Below, piece after piece: positions 34,429 through 45,821 of a DNA stretch of 64,000 nucleotides. Under the pieces are notes generated by a model, which saw nothing but the letters and a program-made list of their open reading frames with translations, had not been told where the DNA came from and ran no database searches. Positions within the stretch are counted from its first letter, which is position 1; each line of letters begins with the position of its first letter. Position numbers and translations under genes: made by a program. Source of the DNA: Trifolium pratense (taxonomy: Eukaryota > Streptophyta > Magnoliopsida > Fabales > Fabaceae); contig NC_060065.1 of the NCBI RefSeq assembly GCF_020283565.1, forward strand, positions 27,206,409 to 27,270,408, written 5' to 3'.

Positions 34429-36109
34429 GTTTAGTTTACTATATAAGCCTATAAGGGAATAAATAATTTTAAGGTAAACGCAAGCATTTTCAAAACAGAA
34501 GTTGAATCAAATATATATCAAGCACATAGAGTGGGTTGTAAAAAATAATACCTGAAAAATGCAAAGAAGCAAGAACGCAGCAATGCCGAGAATGCACCAA
34601 TGCTGAAAACGCAGCTAAGAACGCAGCAAGGCCGAAAATTCCAAAAATGTAGAACGTGTCGAAACTGTGCTTCTACCATATCCATATGTTTAAGAAGTTA
34701 ATAAACTTGAGTTATATGTTTTTGTAAACTTGTGCGGCTACTCGATAGTAAAAAAACATTAATGGACAATAAGAATAAAATCATATCATTGTACAATAAA
34801 ATAAAACCATGTTACTAAGATAAAACCAAATCATACTACACTTAGAATATACATGAAATCTTTAAAGCTAGACACCTATATACCTGAGAGCACTAGATAA
34901 TCATCGTACAGAACAAAAGCTGATATGTAAAATAACACATTAGAATCAACCCTCTTTCCACACCCCCACCAAAACTTCATAAGTTTAGTCACCAGAAATA
35001 ATAAAAAGTTTAATTAACTAGGATGATACCATTTTGGATTTAAATTTGGATACATAAACAATAAAAAAAACTTTAAATACATAAAAAAAACACAGACGCA
35101 CACACATATAAAGTGTATAAAATCTCATTACCTTATGAACTCCAAAGACTTAAGATAAACATGACCCACACACAAACAAAGAAACACACACAGTGATAAA
35201 ATATCATTGCTTCATCATAAACAAAACATAAGAAACAAATATAAAATTTCATTACCTCACAAACACACACTCACATAAACAAATAAACACAATGACACAC
35301 AAAGACTGTATAAAATCTCACACACACACACACAAACAGTGATGTGTTTATTTCCACCAAAACAAAGAAACTACAAGGAAAACATCATATGACTAATACC
35401 CTTCAATGAAAAACATTGAATACAACACATTTCTCATTTTCTTAGCTACAATAAGATACAAAGTCAAAACTTTGAGCACCAGAAAAAAAGGGGTTTCTTA
35501 GAAAAATCTGAACTTTAACAAAATTAAAATAAAACTAAATCTTAAAAAGAAAATGGGGCATGTAGAAAGAAACTAGAAAGCTTAGATTTTTTGTTTACTA
35601 AGATGGGTCAGATATCTAGTGTAGATGTTAAGCATACCGTGAGATTTGGGATTTGAACCGTAAATCGATAGAATTTTGGGCGTGAAAGTTGATAACGAAG
35701 GATTGGAGACAACCACGTTTCGAAATCGAAGGGATTTGGGTAAACAATTCAAATCGTACTTCACCGTCACCGTTTCAAAGTCAATCGTGCGATGCGTGGT
35801 GGAAATCGATTTGGAGACTCAAGCACAACAAGCAACAAGGATTTGGAGACGCATGATAGATGATTTGGAGAAGAAATCTATTTTGGAGAAAAATGGGTAT
35901 TTGGAGAATGGAACTTTAGTTTTTGTTTTCTAGGTCTAAGCTTTTTGTTTTACGGGAAGCTTCTTCTTGTTTCTTCTTTACACAAAACTATTTTATTTTT
36001 TATTTTTCTTTTACACTCAAACTATTTTTTTTATGTTTGGAGGGAAGTTTAGCAAAAAACTTATAATGTTTCGGGGGGGAAGTTTACCGCTAACTTTTGT
36101 TATTGAATT
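34429..36109. other. 5' part of the CACTA element: leader or promoter of the transposase
   Basis: It includes a run of related short units (AACGCAGCAA, AATGCCGA) at about 34565-34650 and CA-rich tracts at 35080-35340. The plus-strand open frame at 35676-35933 is antisense to the probable minus-strand leader and matches nothing I know. No further transposase exon is clear. Confidence 0.5.
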
Positions 36110-36349
36110 TTGATGCAACACCTGAAAAGCGTGCCCAGAAGTATCTTCGGGGACAGTTAACAATTGTTGCCAAAGAAATAATAGAGTAACGCTCTAAAAG
36201 CGTCACAAGAGTAGTTTAGGGGACAATTATGGGGGGTTGCGAAAACATTGTCAGCAACATCCATGAATCGTTGCCTAAGGCAACCTTTAGGCAACAATTT
36301 TTATATGTTGTCTAAAAAAGTGTTGCCAGAGACCATATTTGTTGTAGTG
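36110..36349. repeat. Right terminal and subterminal repeat region of the CACTA element
   Basis: It mirrors the left end, with GTTGCC, GGCAACAATT, AAAGCGT and GGGGACA motifs in both orientations, and then the inverted terminus ending GTAGTG. Confidence 0.85.
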
Positions 36350-39300
36350 AGTGATCCAAGCTTGGACAGCAAACGATGGAACTGTGTGCTTGGCAACATC
36401 TTAGTGAATACATCAGCAAGTTGATCATGACTTCGTGTATAGGCAGTTTGAATAACATGATTCTGAACTTGGCGACGAATAAAGTGACAGTCAACCTCAA
36501 TATGTTTCGTTCGTTCATGAAACACGGGATTCGTTGCGATATGCATAGCTGCCTGGTTGTCACAGAAAAGAGTCATAAGAAGACCCTTGAGCCATATCAT
36601 TTCGCAAGCAGCAGATGCCATGACACGATATTCAGCTTCGGCACTAGAACGAGCAACAACATGTTGTTTTTTGCTACGCCAAGAAACATTACCACCAACA
36701 AACATACAATAACCAGTAGTTGATTTTCGATCAAGTGCATTTCCAGCCCAATCAGAATCACTATAACCAGTTATTTGTGTGTGACCGTTCTTAGCTAGGA
36801 CAATCCCACGTCCAATTGACCCTTTAAGATAACGCAAGATGCGCTTGACGATGCCCAAATGAAAGATTTTAGGAGAATGCATAAACTGGCTAACAAGACT
36901 TACCGAATAAGTTATGTCAGGTCTAGTAATGGTAAGATAAATAAGCTTACCCACAAATCGCTGATAGTCATTAATATCATCTAAAGGTGCACTTGCAGTG
37001 TCAAAATTCAACTTACTATCCAATGGAGTAAGGGCCGGCTTACAATTCGTCATCTCAACATCTTCAAGTAAGTCAAGAATGTACTTTCGTTGGTTAAGAA
37101 ATAGACCTTTACGAGAACTTGCCATTTCAATCCCAAGAAAGTAGTTTAAGTGGCCGAGATCTTTGATAGGAAAACGAGACTGCAATGTGCTCTTGAGTTT
37201 AGAAATAGCATGATCACTATTTCCGGCAATAATAAGATCATCAACATAGACAAGAACAACCAAAGTTTCATCTGAGACATGTCGAACAAATAATGAAGAA
37301 TCTGCTGCACTTCTTAAGAATCCCAATTCTTGAAGAAAAGAACTCAATTTTGCATGCCAAGCATGTGGAGATTGTTTTAAACCATAGATAGATTTGTGAA
37401 GTTTGCAGGCCATTGAAGAATCTGAACTTTGTGGATGTCCTGGAGGTAATTTCATGTATACTTCTTCTTCAAGATCTCCATGTAAAAATGCATTCTTTAC
37501 ATCCATCTGGCTCATTAACCACCCACAGTTTACAGCAACAGAGAGCAAGGCACGAACTGTGTTCATTTTAGCAACAGGAGCAAAAGTCTCCTTATAGTCC
37601 ACACCAAGTGTTTGAGTAAACCCTTGGGCTACAAGCCGAGCTTTATGTCTATCGACCGTGCCATCTGAATTAAACTTTGTTTTATACACCCAACGACTTC
37701 CAACAGGATTTTTCCCATTCGGAAGCTTAACAATAGTCCAAGTTTGATTTTCAGCTAGAGCTTGAAGCTCTTCATGCATAGCCTTTTTCCAAACTTCTTG
37801 ATTGTTTGCTTCATAAAAGTTTTTTGGCTCATGTACACTAGAAATGGCAGAGAGAAACGCTGCATGACTTGAGGAGAATCGGTGATATGTAACATACTTG
37901 GATATTGGATGACAAACTGAATAAGTAACAAAGTCTTGGTGCTTTGTTGGTGGAGCACGATTTCGGATAGGGTAGCGATGGGGCTGTGAAACATCTTCAC
38001 ATATAGGAGACAAAGGCTCAACTTGTAACGGTTCTTCTTGTGAGAACTCAATTAATGGAGGTTGAGAATCAGCATGGCCTGCATTTTTTTCTAAACTTGT
38101 ACTTGCAGATTCTGATATTGAAACAGGAGAAGAGTTGTCATTACTAGCTTCAGCTGAAGTAGGAGATGAATTTGAGTTACTAGGTAATTCATAACCTGCA
38201 CAAGGCAAAGGAAAAATATCCTCCAAAGAGTCTTGAGAGTTAGTATAGAAAGGAGTTGTTTCTACAAATTTAACATCTCTCGTAACAAACATTTTTTGGG
38301 AATCAGGGTGATAACATTTATATCCTTTCTTTGTTGATGAGTAACCCAAGAAGACACACTTAACAACTCTTAGATCAAACTTATCACGAAAAGTATTTTG
38401 TATGTGCACAAAACATGTGCACCCAAATACCTTCAAATGAGACAAATCAAAAGATTTTCCCTGCAAAACTTCAAGAGGAGATTTAAAAGATAATACTCGG
38501 CTTGGTAACCGATTAATAATATAAACTGATGCCAATACCCCTTGAGACCAAAATAATTTTGGAACATGCATGTGTATCATCAAAGAACGAGTCTTTTCCA
38601 ATAAGTCTCTATTCTTACGTTCAACTACTCCATTTTGTTGAGGAGTACCGACACAACTCGTTTGGTGCACAATACCATTAGAATTTAAATATTGTGTCAT
38701 GTTTTTAGACATGTATTCTGTGCCATTATCAGACCGAAGAGTTTGAATTTTGGTAGAAAATTGATTAAGGACAAGCATGTGAAAATCCTTAAAAACATTC
38801 ATAACTTCACTTTTAGATTTCAACAAGTACACCCAAGTAACACAAGAAAAATCATCAATAAATGTAATAAAATATTTAAAACCATCAAAAGATTCAATGG
38901 TAGGGCCCCAAATATCAGAGTGTACAAGCTCAAACATTTTATTACTCTTAGATAAAGAAGAAACAAAAGATAGTTTAGTAGACTTAGAACAATGACAAGT
39001 ATCACAAGAAATAATTTTATTGTCCAAATGAGGAAGTAATCTAGTAAGGACATTATTTGATGGATGTGCTAGACGTTGATGCCATAGAATATGGTCCGTC
39101 AAGGAGGAAGAGAGGGTAGCAACTTTTGGATTTTTGGTGCTTAAAAAATTTCCTGAGATGTAGTAGAGTCCTTGTAAGAAGAATCCTTCACCAATCGTCT
39201 TCTTGGTAACAAGGTCCTGAAAAAGCACCACATGAGGAAGAAAAATAGCACGACAATTAAGTGCCTGAGTGAGTTTGCTAACCGAAAGCAATTGAACAGG

Positions 39301-39720
39301 AAAAGAAGGAACATACAAGGCTAAAGAATTTTCATTATTAGGGAATAACTTGAGTATTCCCTTACCAATAACAGGAACACCATATCCATTGGCAACAGAC
39401 ACATGAGAAGGACTAGAATTTTTTTCAAAATCTACTAGATTAGTCAATTTATTTGTCATGTGATCAGTGGCACCAGAATCAACAATCCAAAAATCATGCA
39501 TAGTATTTAAATTCAAGGCAGTAGAGAGTGTATTTGACATACCTTCAGTTTTTCCATAAAAGGGATTTTCTGACCTATCCGCGAGGCCAGCAAAATTTCC
39601 AAGAAGTGTAGTAGAATTAGCAGAACTTGATGCTCCTTTTTCTTCCCTCAGCTTAAGAAATGTAGCAAACTCATTGATGAGTGAAATTTGATTAGAATTA
39701 TTTACCATGTCTCCTTGCAA
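36301..39720 (-). CDS. Copia B pol polyprotein, open for 1139 codons, 3' end replaced
   Basis: This minus-strand frame holds an aspartic protease (VDSGATDH, about residues 80-87), a GAG-pre-integrase zinc region (LWHQRLAHPSNN...CDTCHCSK), the integrase core (HSDIWGP, LRSDNGTEY, GTPQQNGVVERKN), reverse transcriptase with YVDD at 825-828, and RNase H (SDSDWAGNALDRKSTTGYC, SSAEAEYR). A gap of about a dozen residues appears after IWLKGLL in RNase H compared with relatives. The natural end is cut by the CACTA insertion; the last 16 codons come from the CACTA terminus. Gag lies in another frame just upstream and overlaps by 19 bp. The listed 5' end is not an ATG, so expression would need a fusion with gag. 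Confidence 0.88.
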   Translation of the reverse strand: MQGDMVNNSNQISLINEFATFLKLREEKGASSSANSTTLLGNFAGLADRSENPFYGKTEGMSNTLSTALNLNTMHDFWIVDSGATDHMTNKLTNLVDFEKNSSPSHVSVANGYGVPVIGKGILKLFPNNENSLALYVPSFPVQLLSVSKLTQALNCRAIFLPHVVLFQDLVTKKTIGEGFFLQGLYYISGNFLSTKNPKVATLSSSLTDHILWHQRLAHPSNNVLTRLLPHLDNKIISCDTCHCSKSTKLSFVSSLSKSNKMFELVHSDIWGPTIESFDGFKYFITFIDDFSCVTWVYLLKSKSEVMNVFKDFHMLVLNQFSTKIQTLRSDNGTEYMSKNMTQYLNSNGIVHQTSCVGTPQQNGVVERKNRDLLEKTRSLMIHMHVPKLFWSQGVLASVYIINRLPSRVLSFKSPLEVLQGKSFDLSHLKVFGCTCFVHIQNTFRDKFDLRVVKCVFLGYSSTKKGYKCYHPDSQKMFVTRDVKFVETTPFYTNSQDSLEDIFPLPCAGYELPSNSNSSPTSAEASNDNSSPVSISESASTSLEKNAGHADSQPPLIEFSQEEPLQVEPLSPICEDVSQPHRYPIRNRAPPTKHQDFVTYSVCHPISKYVTYHRFSSSHAAFLSAISSVHEPKNFYEANNQEVWKKAMHEELQALAENQTWTIVKLPNGKNPVGSRWVYKTKFNSDGTVDRHKARLVAQGFTQTLGVDYKETFAPVAKMNTVRALLSVAVNCGWLMSQMDVKNAFLHGDLEEEVYMKLPPGHPQSSDSSMACKLHKSIYGLKQSPHAWHAKLSSFLQELGFLRSAADSSLFVRHVSDETLVVLVYVDDLIIAGNSDHAISKLKSTLQSRFPIKDLGHLNYFLGIEMASSRKGLFLNQRKYILDLLEDVEMTNCKPALTPLDSKLNFDTASAPLDDINDYQRFVGKLIYLTITRPDITYSVSLVSQFMHSPKIFHLGIVKRILRYLKGSIGRGIVLAKNGHTQITGYSDSDWAGNALDRKSTTGYCMFVGGNVSWRSKKQHVVARSSAEAEYRVMASAACEMIWLKGLLMTLFCDNQAAMHIATNPVFHERTKHIEVDCHFIRRQVQNHVIQTAYTRSHDQLADVFTKMLPSTQFHRLLSKLGSLTTTNMVSGNTFLDNI

Positions 39721-40661
39721 AGTCTAGCAACATGTGCTTTGTGCTTTGAAGGTCCCTTGTCCTTAGTAAACTTTGGTTTCAATTCTGGATGAAGAACCCA
39801 ACATCGTTCAATTACATGCCCGATGTAATGACAATGTTGACACTTTAAATCTGGTCTTTTTCCTTTGTAGGAGCCTTCTGCTTTGGGTTGACGATTGACA
39901 GTAAAAGCATGAGCGTCGGATTTGGCAGAGTAGACAACTTCAGATAATGGAGACTTATTTTCTGCATTCATTACTTTCTTTCGCACTTCTTCTCTTTGAA
40001 TCGTGGAACAAACAGCTGATAAGTTTGGCAGTTCTGAGGACATCAGAATATGACTGCGAAGATCTTCATATTCAGGTCCTAGACTTGCTAAAAATTGGAA
40101 AACTTTGTCCTCTTCAACTCGTTTACGAAGTGTGGCGGCATCTATGGTGTGTGGACGATGCACCTCAAGTTCATTCCACATCCTTTTCAGATTTCCAAGT
40201 AATTGAACAAATGGCTTACCAGATTGTTGCAGGTTCACGATGTCTCGTTGGAGTTCGAAAATGCGAGCGAAATTATTTTGTTGACCATACATATCACGAA
40301 CTGAGGTCCATAGCTGCGCAACGGAATCTGAATAACTGAAGATCTCAGCAAGAGGTTGATCCATGGAATTTAGAATCCATGATCGCACTAATTGGTCTTT
40401 AGATAGCCAAGATGCATAATCTGGAGATTTCTTATCTGGAGAAGAGGTATTTTCGTCAATAAAAATGAGTTTAGATCTTCCACCTAGAGCAAGAGTTATG
40501 GCTCTTGACCAAGGATGGTAATTGAACTCATTTAACGTAACAGAGCTCAAACGTTGATTTGGATTGGATTCAAAATCCATCCCTGTAGAAGAAGACAAAG
40601 TAGAATTTTTGGACCCTACAGGGGTTGAAACAGACCCCGGAGAAGATTGATGTGCTTCCAT
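39702..40661 (-). CDS. Copia B gag
   Basis: I take the ATG at 40661 because upstream codons run back into the leader. It gives about 319 residues. The N-terminal half has the copia gag core (FNYHPWSRAITLAL, WILNSMDQ, ELQRDIVNL). Near the C-terminus is a zinc-knuckle-like CQHCHYIGHVIERCW. The frame stops just after the start of the pol frame. In most plant copia elements gag and pol are one frame, so this is either a mutation by frameshift or a recoding point. Confidence 0.82.
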   Translation of the reverse strand: MEAHQSSPGSVSTPVGSKNSTLSSSTGMDFESNPNQRLSSVTLNEFNYHPWSRAITLALGGRSKLIFIDENTSSPDKKSPDYASWLSKDQLVRSWILNSMDQPLAEIFSYSDSVAQLWTSVRDMYGQQNNFARIFELQRDIVNLQQSGKPFVQLLGNLKRMWNELEVHRPHTIDAATLRKRVEEDKVFQFLASLGPEYEDLRSHILMSSELPNLSAVCSTIQREEVRKKVMNAENKSPLSEVVYSAKSDAHAFTVNRQPKAEGSYKGKRPDLKCQHCHYIGHVIERCWVLHPELKPKFTKDKGPSKHKAHVARLCKETW

Positions 40662-40725
40662 AGTTTGGCACAAAAGGAACAATACCAAGACCAAAACAAA
40701 ATAAAATTAAGCAAATGGAACGATT

Positions 40726-40738
40726 GCTACTGATACCA
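40726..40738 (-). other. Primer-binding site of copia B
   Basis: On the minus strand TGGTATCAGTAGC directly follows the 5' LTR end (TCTACA). The first nine bases match the initiator tRNA-Met site. Confidence 0.8.
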
Positions 40739-40971
40739 TGTAGAAAAATAGAGTTAAAAGATTTATCATTGTCATATATTCATGTGCAGATTACAACCTC
40801 AATATATAGAGGAGATTATTGTTACAAAGGATAAAGTCTAGCCTAAGAGTTAGGAGAAATTAGCTATACATGAGTCAACAACTATTAGACAGCTAGTACT
40901 CATTGATACAGTATTAATTAGAGAATAAATAAAATATCTTAATCCTTAATTTCTCTAATACTTTCTATACA
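40739..40971 (-). repeat. 5' LTR of copia B, 233 bp
   Basis: Read on the minus strand it starts TGTATAGAAAG and ends TTTCTACA. It contains a segment absent from the 3' LTR (about 40852-40905) and one copy of the palindromic ATTAGAGAA...TTCTCTAAT block. Confidence 0.87.
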
Positions 40972-41054
40972 GATTTACGATGGTCATAATGAGAAATGCA
41001 AGATGCCAAAGACTGCTATATCTAGGCGATACATCGGAAAAGAGCCAAAAATGC
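40972..41054 (+). other. Host sequence between the two copia elements, possible terminal exon
   Basis: From 40973 the plus strand reads openly as IYDGHNEKCKMPKTAISRR and on to KEPKM. Before the neighbouring insertion it would have met a TAG a few bases later (46111-46118). I do not recognise it. AATGC at 41050-41054 is the target duplication of copia A. Confidence 0.3.
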
Positions 41055-41346
41055 TGACAAAGTATAGATTGATTAAAGCTATAGCTAATTAGCAAAATGT
41101 TATCTAGTTAGTTAAAAAACTAGCAACACAAGTTAGTGAGTTAGTTGTGATTTTATTAGTTAGATGAGGTAGTTATAAGTTTGTTAGATCTATCTCATCT
41201 ATATAAGACTCATTACACTTGTATCATTAACCAATTTCAATCAATCATATACTGTATTCCTTTCATCTTCTTTACAAGCTAGAGCTTGCTTTCTCCATCA
41301 ATGGAGCTTTATTCTTTACTTTTGGTATCAGCTTTATTCTTTGATA
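41055..41346 (+). repeat. 5' LTR of copia A
   Basis: It starts TGACAAAGTATAG and ends TTCTTTGATA. TATATAAGACTCATT at about 41201 is a good TATA box, which would put transcription start near 41230. Confidence 0.92.
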
Positions 41347-41358
41347 TGGTATCAGAGC
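41347..41358 (+). other. Primer-binding site of copia A
   Basis: TGGTATCAGAGC directly follows the LTR and is the perfect initiator tRNA-Met type. Confidence 0.92.
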
Positions 41359-41430
41359 TTCTCAATTGAGAGCTCTGCTGCGCCATTATCGCTCTTTTTT
41401 TTTTTTTCCTGTACTTCTTTGTGATTCACC

Positions 41431-44400
41431 ATGGTGCGTCGTACTCATGATGATATGGACGCAGTCCCTGAGATTTCTGTTCCTACCGATCCATCTCAAA
41501 ACCCTTTACTATGTTCATCCCAACGAGAGTGGCACTGCTGCATTGGTTTCACCTCTTCTTGATGGCAAGAATTATCATTCATGGTCAAGATCCATGATGA
41601 AAGCTGTGATAATGAAGAATAAGCTACGATTCTTGGATGGTTCTTGTCCTAAGCCAGATCCGTTTCATCCAACCTTTGAAGCATGGCTTCGTTGCAATAA
41701 TCTGGTTTTATCTTGGTTGATGAATTCGGTTATACCTGCCATTTCTCAAAGCTTGGTGTATATTGACTCTGCTTCTCAGGCTTGGGAAGATTTGAAGGCG
41801 CGTTTCGCGCGTGCTGATCGTGTGCGAGTTTCTTCTCTTCAACGGGAAATGTATGCTCTCCGTCAAGATTCTTGCTCCGTCACTGAATTCTTTACAAAAT
41901 TGAAGGGTTTTGGGGAGGAATTGGAGCTGTATCGTCCTGTGCCTGATTGCACATGCACTTTTCGTTGCAAGTGTGAAGCTATGAGAAACGCCAAGAAGTT
42001 TAAAGAAGAAGATTTGGTGCTTCTCTTTCTCACAGGTTTGAATGATCATTATGCAATGGTAAGATCTCAGATTCTATTAATGGAACCTTTTCCTCAATTG
42101 AATGCTGCTTTTGGATTAGTAATTCAGCATGAAAGTCTTAATGGTTTAGAAACTATAAGTGATTCATTGGATAATTCTGCTTCTATCAATTTTGCACGCA
42201 AACCGTTTGGCAAAAGTCCTGCTTCTTCCAAAAATGACAAAATGTGCACTTATTGTCATAAGACTAATCACATTGTGGATAATTGCTTTAAGAAGCATGG
42301 ATTTCCACCGGGATATAGATTCAAAGACGGTACACTAGCTGTTAATAAACATCACGGACAGGCTAGTGCACACTATGGACATGCTAGTGCAAACCATGTT
42401 GCTAGTGAGGATCATGGAGGCAAAAATGCTGTGGATAATCGGATAGCCACATTCAGCTCTCAGGAATATCAAGCCTTGATGGATTTATTGAAATCCAACA
42501 GTCAAAATGCAGGTGAAGGAACTTCACAAGTGAATAGCATCACCAAAGTCATTGCTTCTTCTTACTGCAATGACAAGCAAGGTATTGGCTTTACTCCTTT
42601 AAACACATGGATTTTAGATAGTGGTGCCACTGATCACATATGTGCATCATTGAGCTTGTTCACTTCATACAGACAAGTTAAGGCCATTCCCGTCAAATTA
42701 CCAAATGGAAACACAGTCATAACTGACACAGTAGGAGATATATGCATCACTTCTGAACTCATTTTGAAAGATGTGCTCTACATGCCATATTTTAGATACA
42801 ATCTCATCTCTGTCTCAAGAGTTACACATGATTTGGATTGTAAGTTTGTGTTCACTAACACTATGTGCATCATCCAAAATGCTTTGCAGAGGACGATTGG
42901 TTTGGGTAAGCTGCAACATGGACTTTACTATCTTGATTTGCCCCAATCTCAACTCAATATTCACAAAGGTAAACAATGTAACTCTTTGGTTATTCCTGCA
43001 TCTGCACTATGGCACTTTAGGCTTGGTCATACATCTAATAATAGATTAGAAATTTTACAAAAATTGTACTCAGATATTGAAGTGAATAAACTTGATTTTT
43101 GTTGTGATATCTGTCACTTTGCTAAGCAAAGAAAGCTTTCTTATGACACAAGTAACAATAGAGCTTCCAGTTGTTTGGACTTATTGCATATGGATATTTG
43201 GGGTCCTTTTTCAACTCCTACACCTCATGGACATAAGTATTTTTTGACAATAGTAGATGACTTCAGTAGGTTCACTTGGATCATTTTAATGAAAGGAAAG
43301 TTTGAAACTGCTTCTAAAATCCAATATTTTATTCAATTTGCTGAGAGTCATTTTGGTCATAAAGTTAAATTTTTAAGAAGTGACAATGGCCCAGAGTTTC
43401 TGTCTTTATCAAAGTTTTATATTAGTCATGGAATCCAACATCAAACAAGCTGTGTCAACACACCTCAACAAAATGGTCGTGTAGAAAGAAAACATCAGTG
43501 TATCTTGAATATAGCAAGGGCACTAATGACACAATCCAATCTTCCACCACAATATTGGGGGTATGTTGTTCTTCACTCTGTGTTCATCATGAATAGGGTT
43601 CCATCCACAGTTCTTAAAGGGAAAATTCCTTATGCTGCCTTGTATGACAATTTACCTGATCTTTCACAATTAAAGGTAGTATTTGGATCTTTATGCTATG
43701 TATCAACTCCTGATACTCACAGAACAAAATTGGATCCTAGAGCAAGAAAATGTGTCTATCTTGGCATTAAGCCTGGCATGAAAGGTTTTGTTTGTTTGGA
43801 CCTTCACAATCATGAGATAAATGTTTCCAGAAATGTCTTATTTGAAGAAACTATTTTTCCTTATCCAGTCAATAAATCCAAACCAACCTGGGAGTACATG
43901 GTGCCTCCTACTTTAACAACTTCTTCTCATATTGCACCTAAAATACAAACCACAAAATGACCATGAAACCACAAATGACCTTTCATTACACCAAAATCTT
44001 GAACCTGCCATCATTGGTTCACCAGACAACTTTGATCATGAAGATTCCAATGACTCTAGTCTTGAATCTGCCACCAATCATTTTCAACCTGAACCATCTA
44101 CCGACATTTCATCTAGAAAATCTATCAGGCATAGAAAATTGCCTTCACATCTTCTGGACTATCATTGCAATGCAGTTGTTCATAAGACACCTTATCCCAT
44201 TTCAAATTTTCTTAGCCATGATCTATTATCTCCCTCATATTCAAAATTTTGTCTCTCTATTCTTGCTGATCATGAACCAAACAGCTATGCTGAGGCTTCC
44301 AAACATGAATGTTGGATTCAAGCCATGAATAATGAATTGACTGCTTTGGCTAAAAACAATACTTGGATTATTGTTGACTTACCAGATGGTGCTAAGCCTA

Positions 44401-45821
44401 TAGGGAGGAAATGGGTGTATAAAATCAAAAGGAAAGCAGATGGAAGTATAGATAGATACAAGGCACGTTTAGTTGCTAAAGGCTACAATCAAATAGAAGG
44501 TGTTGATTTCTTTCAAACTTTTTCACCTGTAGCCAAAATGAGCACAATTAGAACTGTGTTGGCAGTTGCTTCTATTAAAAATTGACACATTCACCAATTG
44601 GATGTGGATAATGCTTTTCTCCATGGAGATTTGGAAGAAGATGTGTATATGAAAGCACCACAAGGATTGACTGGTGTTTCTGCTAATCAGGTCTGCAAGT
44701 TAAAGAAATCATTATACGGCCTACGACAAGCTAGTAGGAAATGGTATGAAAAGTTATCTCAATTCCTCATCACCATTGGATATGCTCAGATGACATCTGA
44801 TCCTACTTTATTTACCAAGTCCACCTCATCTGATTTTAGTGTTTTACTTGTGTATGTTGATGACATAGTTCTCACTGGAAATTGTATGGATGAAATAGAT
44901 GCTACTAAGTCACAACTACACAAAGCTTTTCGTATTAAAGATTTAGGCATATTGAAATTTTTTCTTGGATTGGAAGTGGCTCACTCCCAGCAAGGGATTA
45001 CATTGTGTCAAAGAAAATATTGCTTAGAGCTACTGACTGAAACAGGTACCTTAGGATGCAAGCCATCCAGCATTCCTATGGATCCAAGCAATAGACTACA
45101 TCATGATGATAGTGAACCACATCATGACATCACTAAGTATAGAGCTTTAGTTGGCAAACTACTATATCTCACCTCCACAAGGCCTGATATAGCTTTTCCT
45201 GTTCAACAGTTGAGTCAATTTCTTGATGCTCCAACTTCAACACATTTCAAAGCTGCTCATAAAGTGTTGAGATATCTCAAAGGCAATCCTGGCACTGGTT
45301 TGTTTTTCCCTAGAAATTCATCCATTCAGCTATTAGGATTTAGTGATGCAGATTGGGGAGGCTGCATTGATAGCAGAAGATCAATCACAGGATACTGTTT
45401 CTTTCTTGGCCAATCACTGATCTGTTGGAAATCTAAGAAACAATTGACAGTGTCAAAATCTTCATCTGAGGCAGAATATCGTGCTCTAGCATCTGCTACT
45501 TGTGAACTGCAATGGTTGAGTTATCTACTAAGAGATCTGCAAGTCACAACAGACAAATTACATGCCCTCTATTGTGACAGCCAGAGTGCTTTACATATTG
45601 CTTCTAATCCTGTGTTCCATGAACGCACAAAACACCTTGACATAGATTGCCACATTGTAAGAGAGAAGCTTCAAGGAGGGTTGATGAAATTACTACCCAT
45701 TTCTGGCTTCAATCAAACAGCTGACATCCTGACCAAGGCCCTACATCCAGCAAATTTTCACAGACAATTTTCCAAGCTTGGCCTTCATAACATCTTCAGG
45801 CCTCAGCTTGAGGGGGTGTGA
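41431..45821 (+). pseudogene. Copia A gag-pol polyprotein with two frameshifts and one stop
   Basis: The likely ATG at 41431 opens one frame for about 25 codons; the gag core continues from about 41505 in another frame, to 43960. That part holds gag (LLDGKNYHSWSRSMMKAV), a zinc knuckle (CTYCHKTNHIVDNC, about 42244), protease (LDSGATDH), a GAG-pre-integrase region (LWHFRLGHTSNN...CDICHFAK) and the integrase core (MDIWGP, RSDNGPEF, NTPQQNGRVERKH). Near 43940 the frame shifts again. The third part holds reverse transcriptase, with a TGA at 44583-44585 where relatives have a sense codon, YVDD at 44853-44864, and RNase H (SDADWGGCIDSRRS, SSSEAEYRAL) to 45821. It cannot make a full polyprotein without recoding. 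Confidence 0.92.

Larger units (their letters stand above)
24149..36349 (-). mobile_element. CACTA (En/Spm) DNA transposon, hosting a gypsy insertion
   Basis: The termini are inverted, CACTACAACAAATATGG on both ends, matching for about 28 bp with one mismatch. A 3-bp target duplication AGT flanks it (24146-24148 and 36350-36352), the length expected for CACTA elements. Subterminal regions carry many GGCAACG/CGTTGCC-type motifs. It encodes a TNPD-type transposase (31046-34428) and remnants of a second protein (30437-30866), both on the minus strand. Without the nested gypsy the element is about 6.6 kb. It inserted into the 3' end of copia B pol. Confidence 0.93.
23879..40971 (-). mobile_element. 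Ty1/copia retrotransposon B, minus strand, carrying nested insertions
   Basis: LTRs lie at 23879-24116 (3') and 40739-40971 (5'), with a flanking duplication GATTT at 23874-23878 and 40972-40976. Gag and pol lie at 36301-40661. The CACTA element at 24149-36349 sits between the end of pol and the 3' LTR, and a gypsy element sits inside that. Without the insertions the element is about 4.9 kb, a normal copia size. Alignable LTR parts are nearly identical, so it is young. Confidence 0.87.

Noticed and set aside
35676..35933. 85-residue plus-strand frame in the CACTA element
   Set aside because: It is antisense to the probable transposase leader and matches no CACTA protein.
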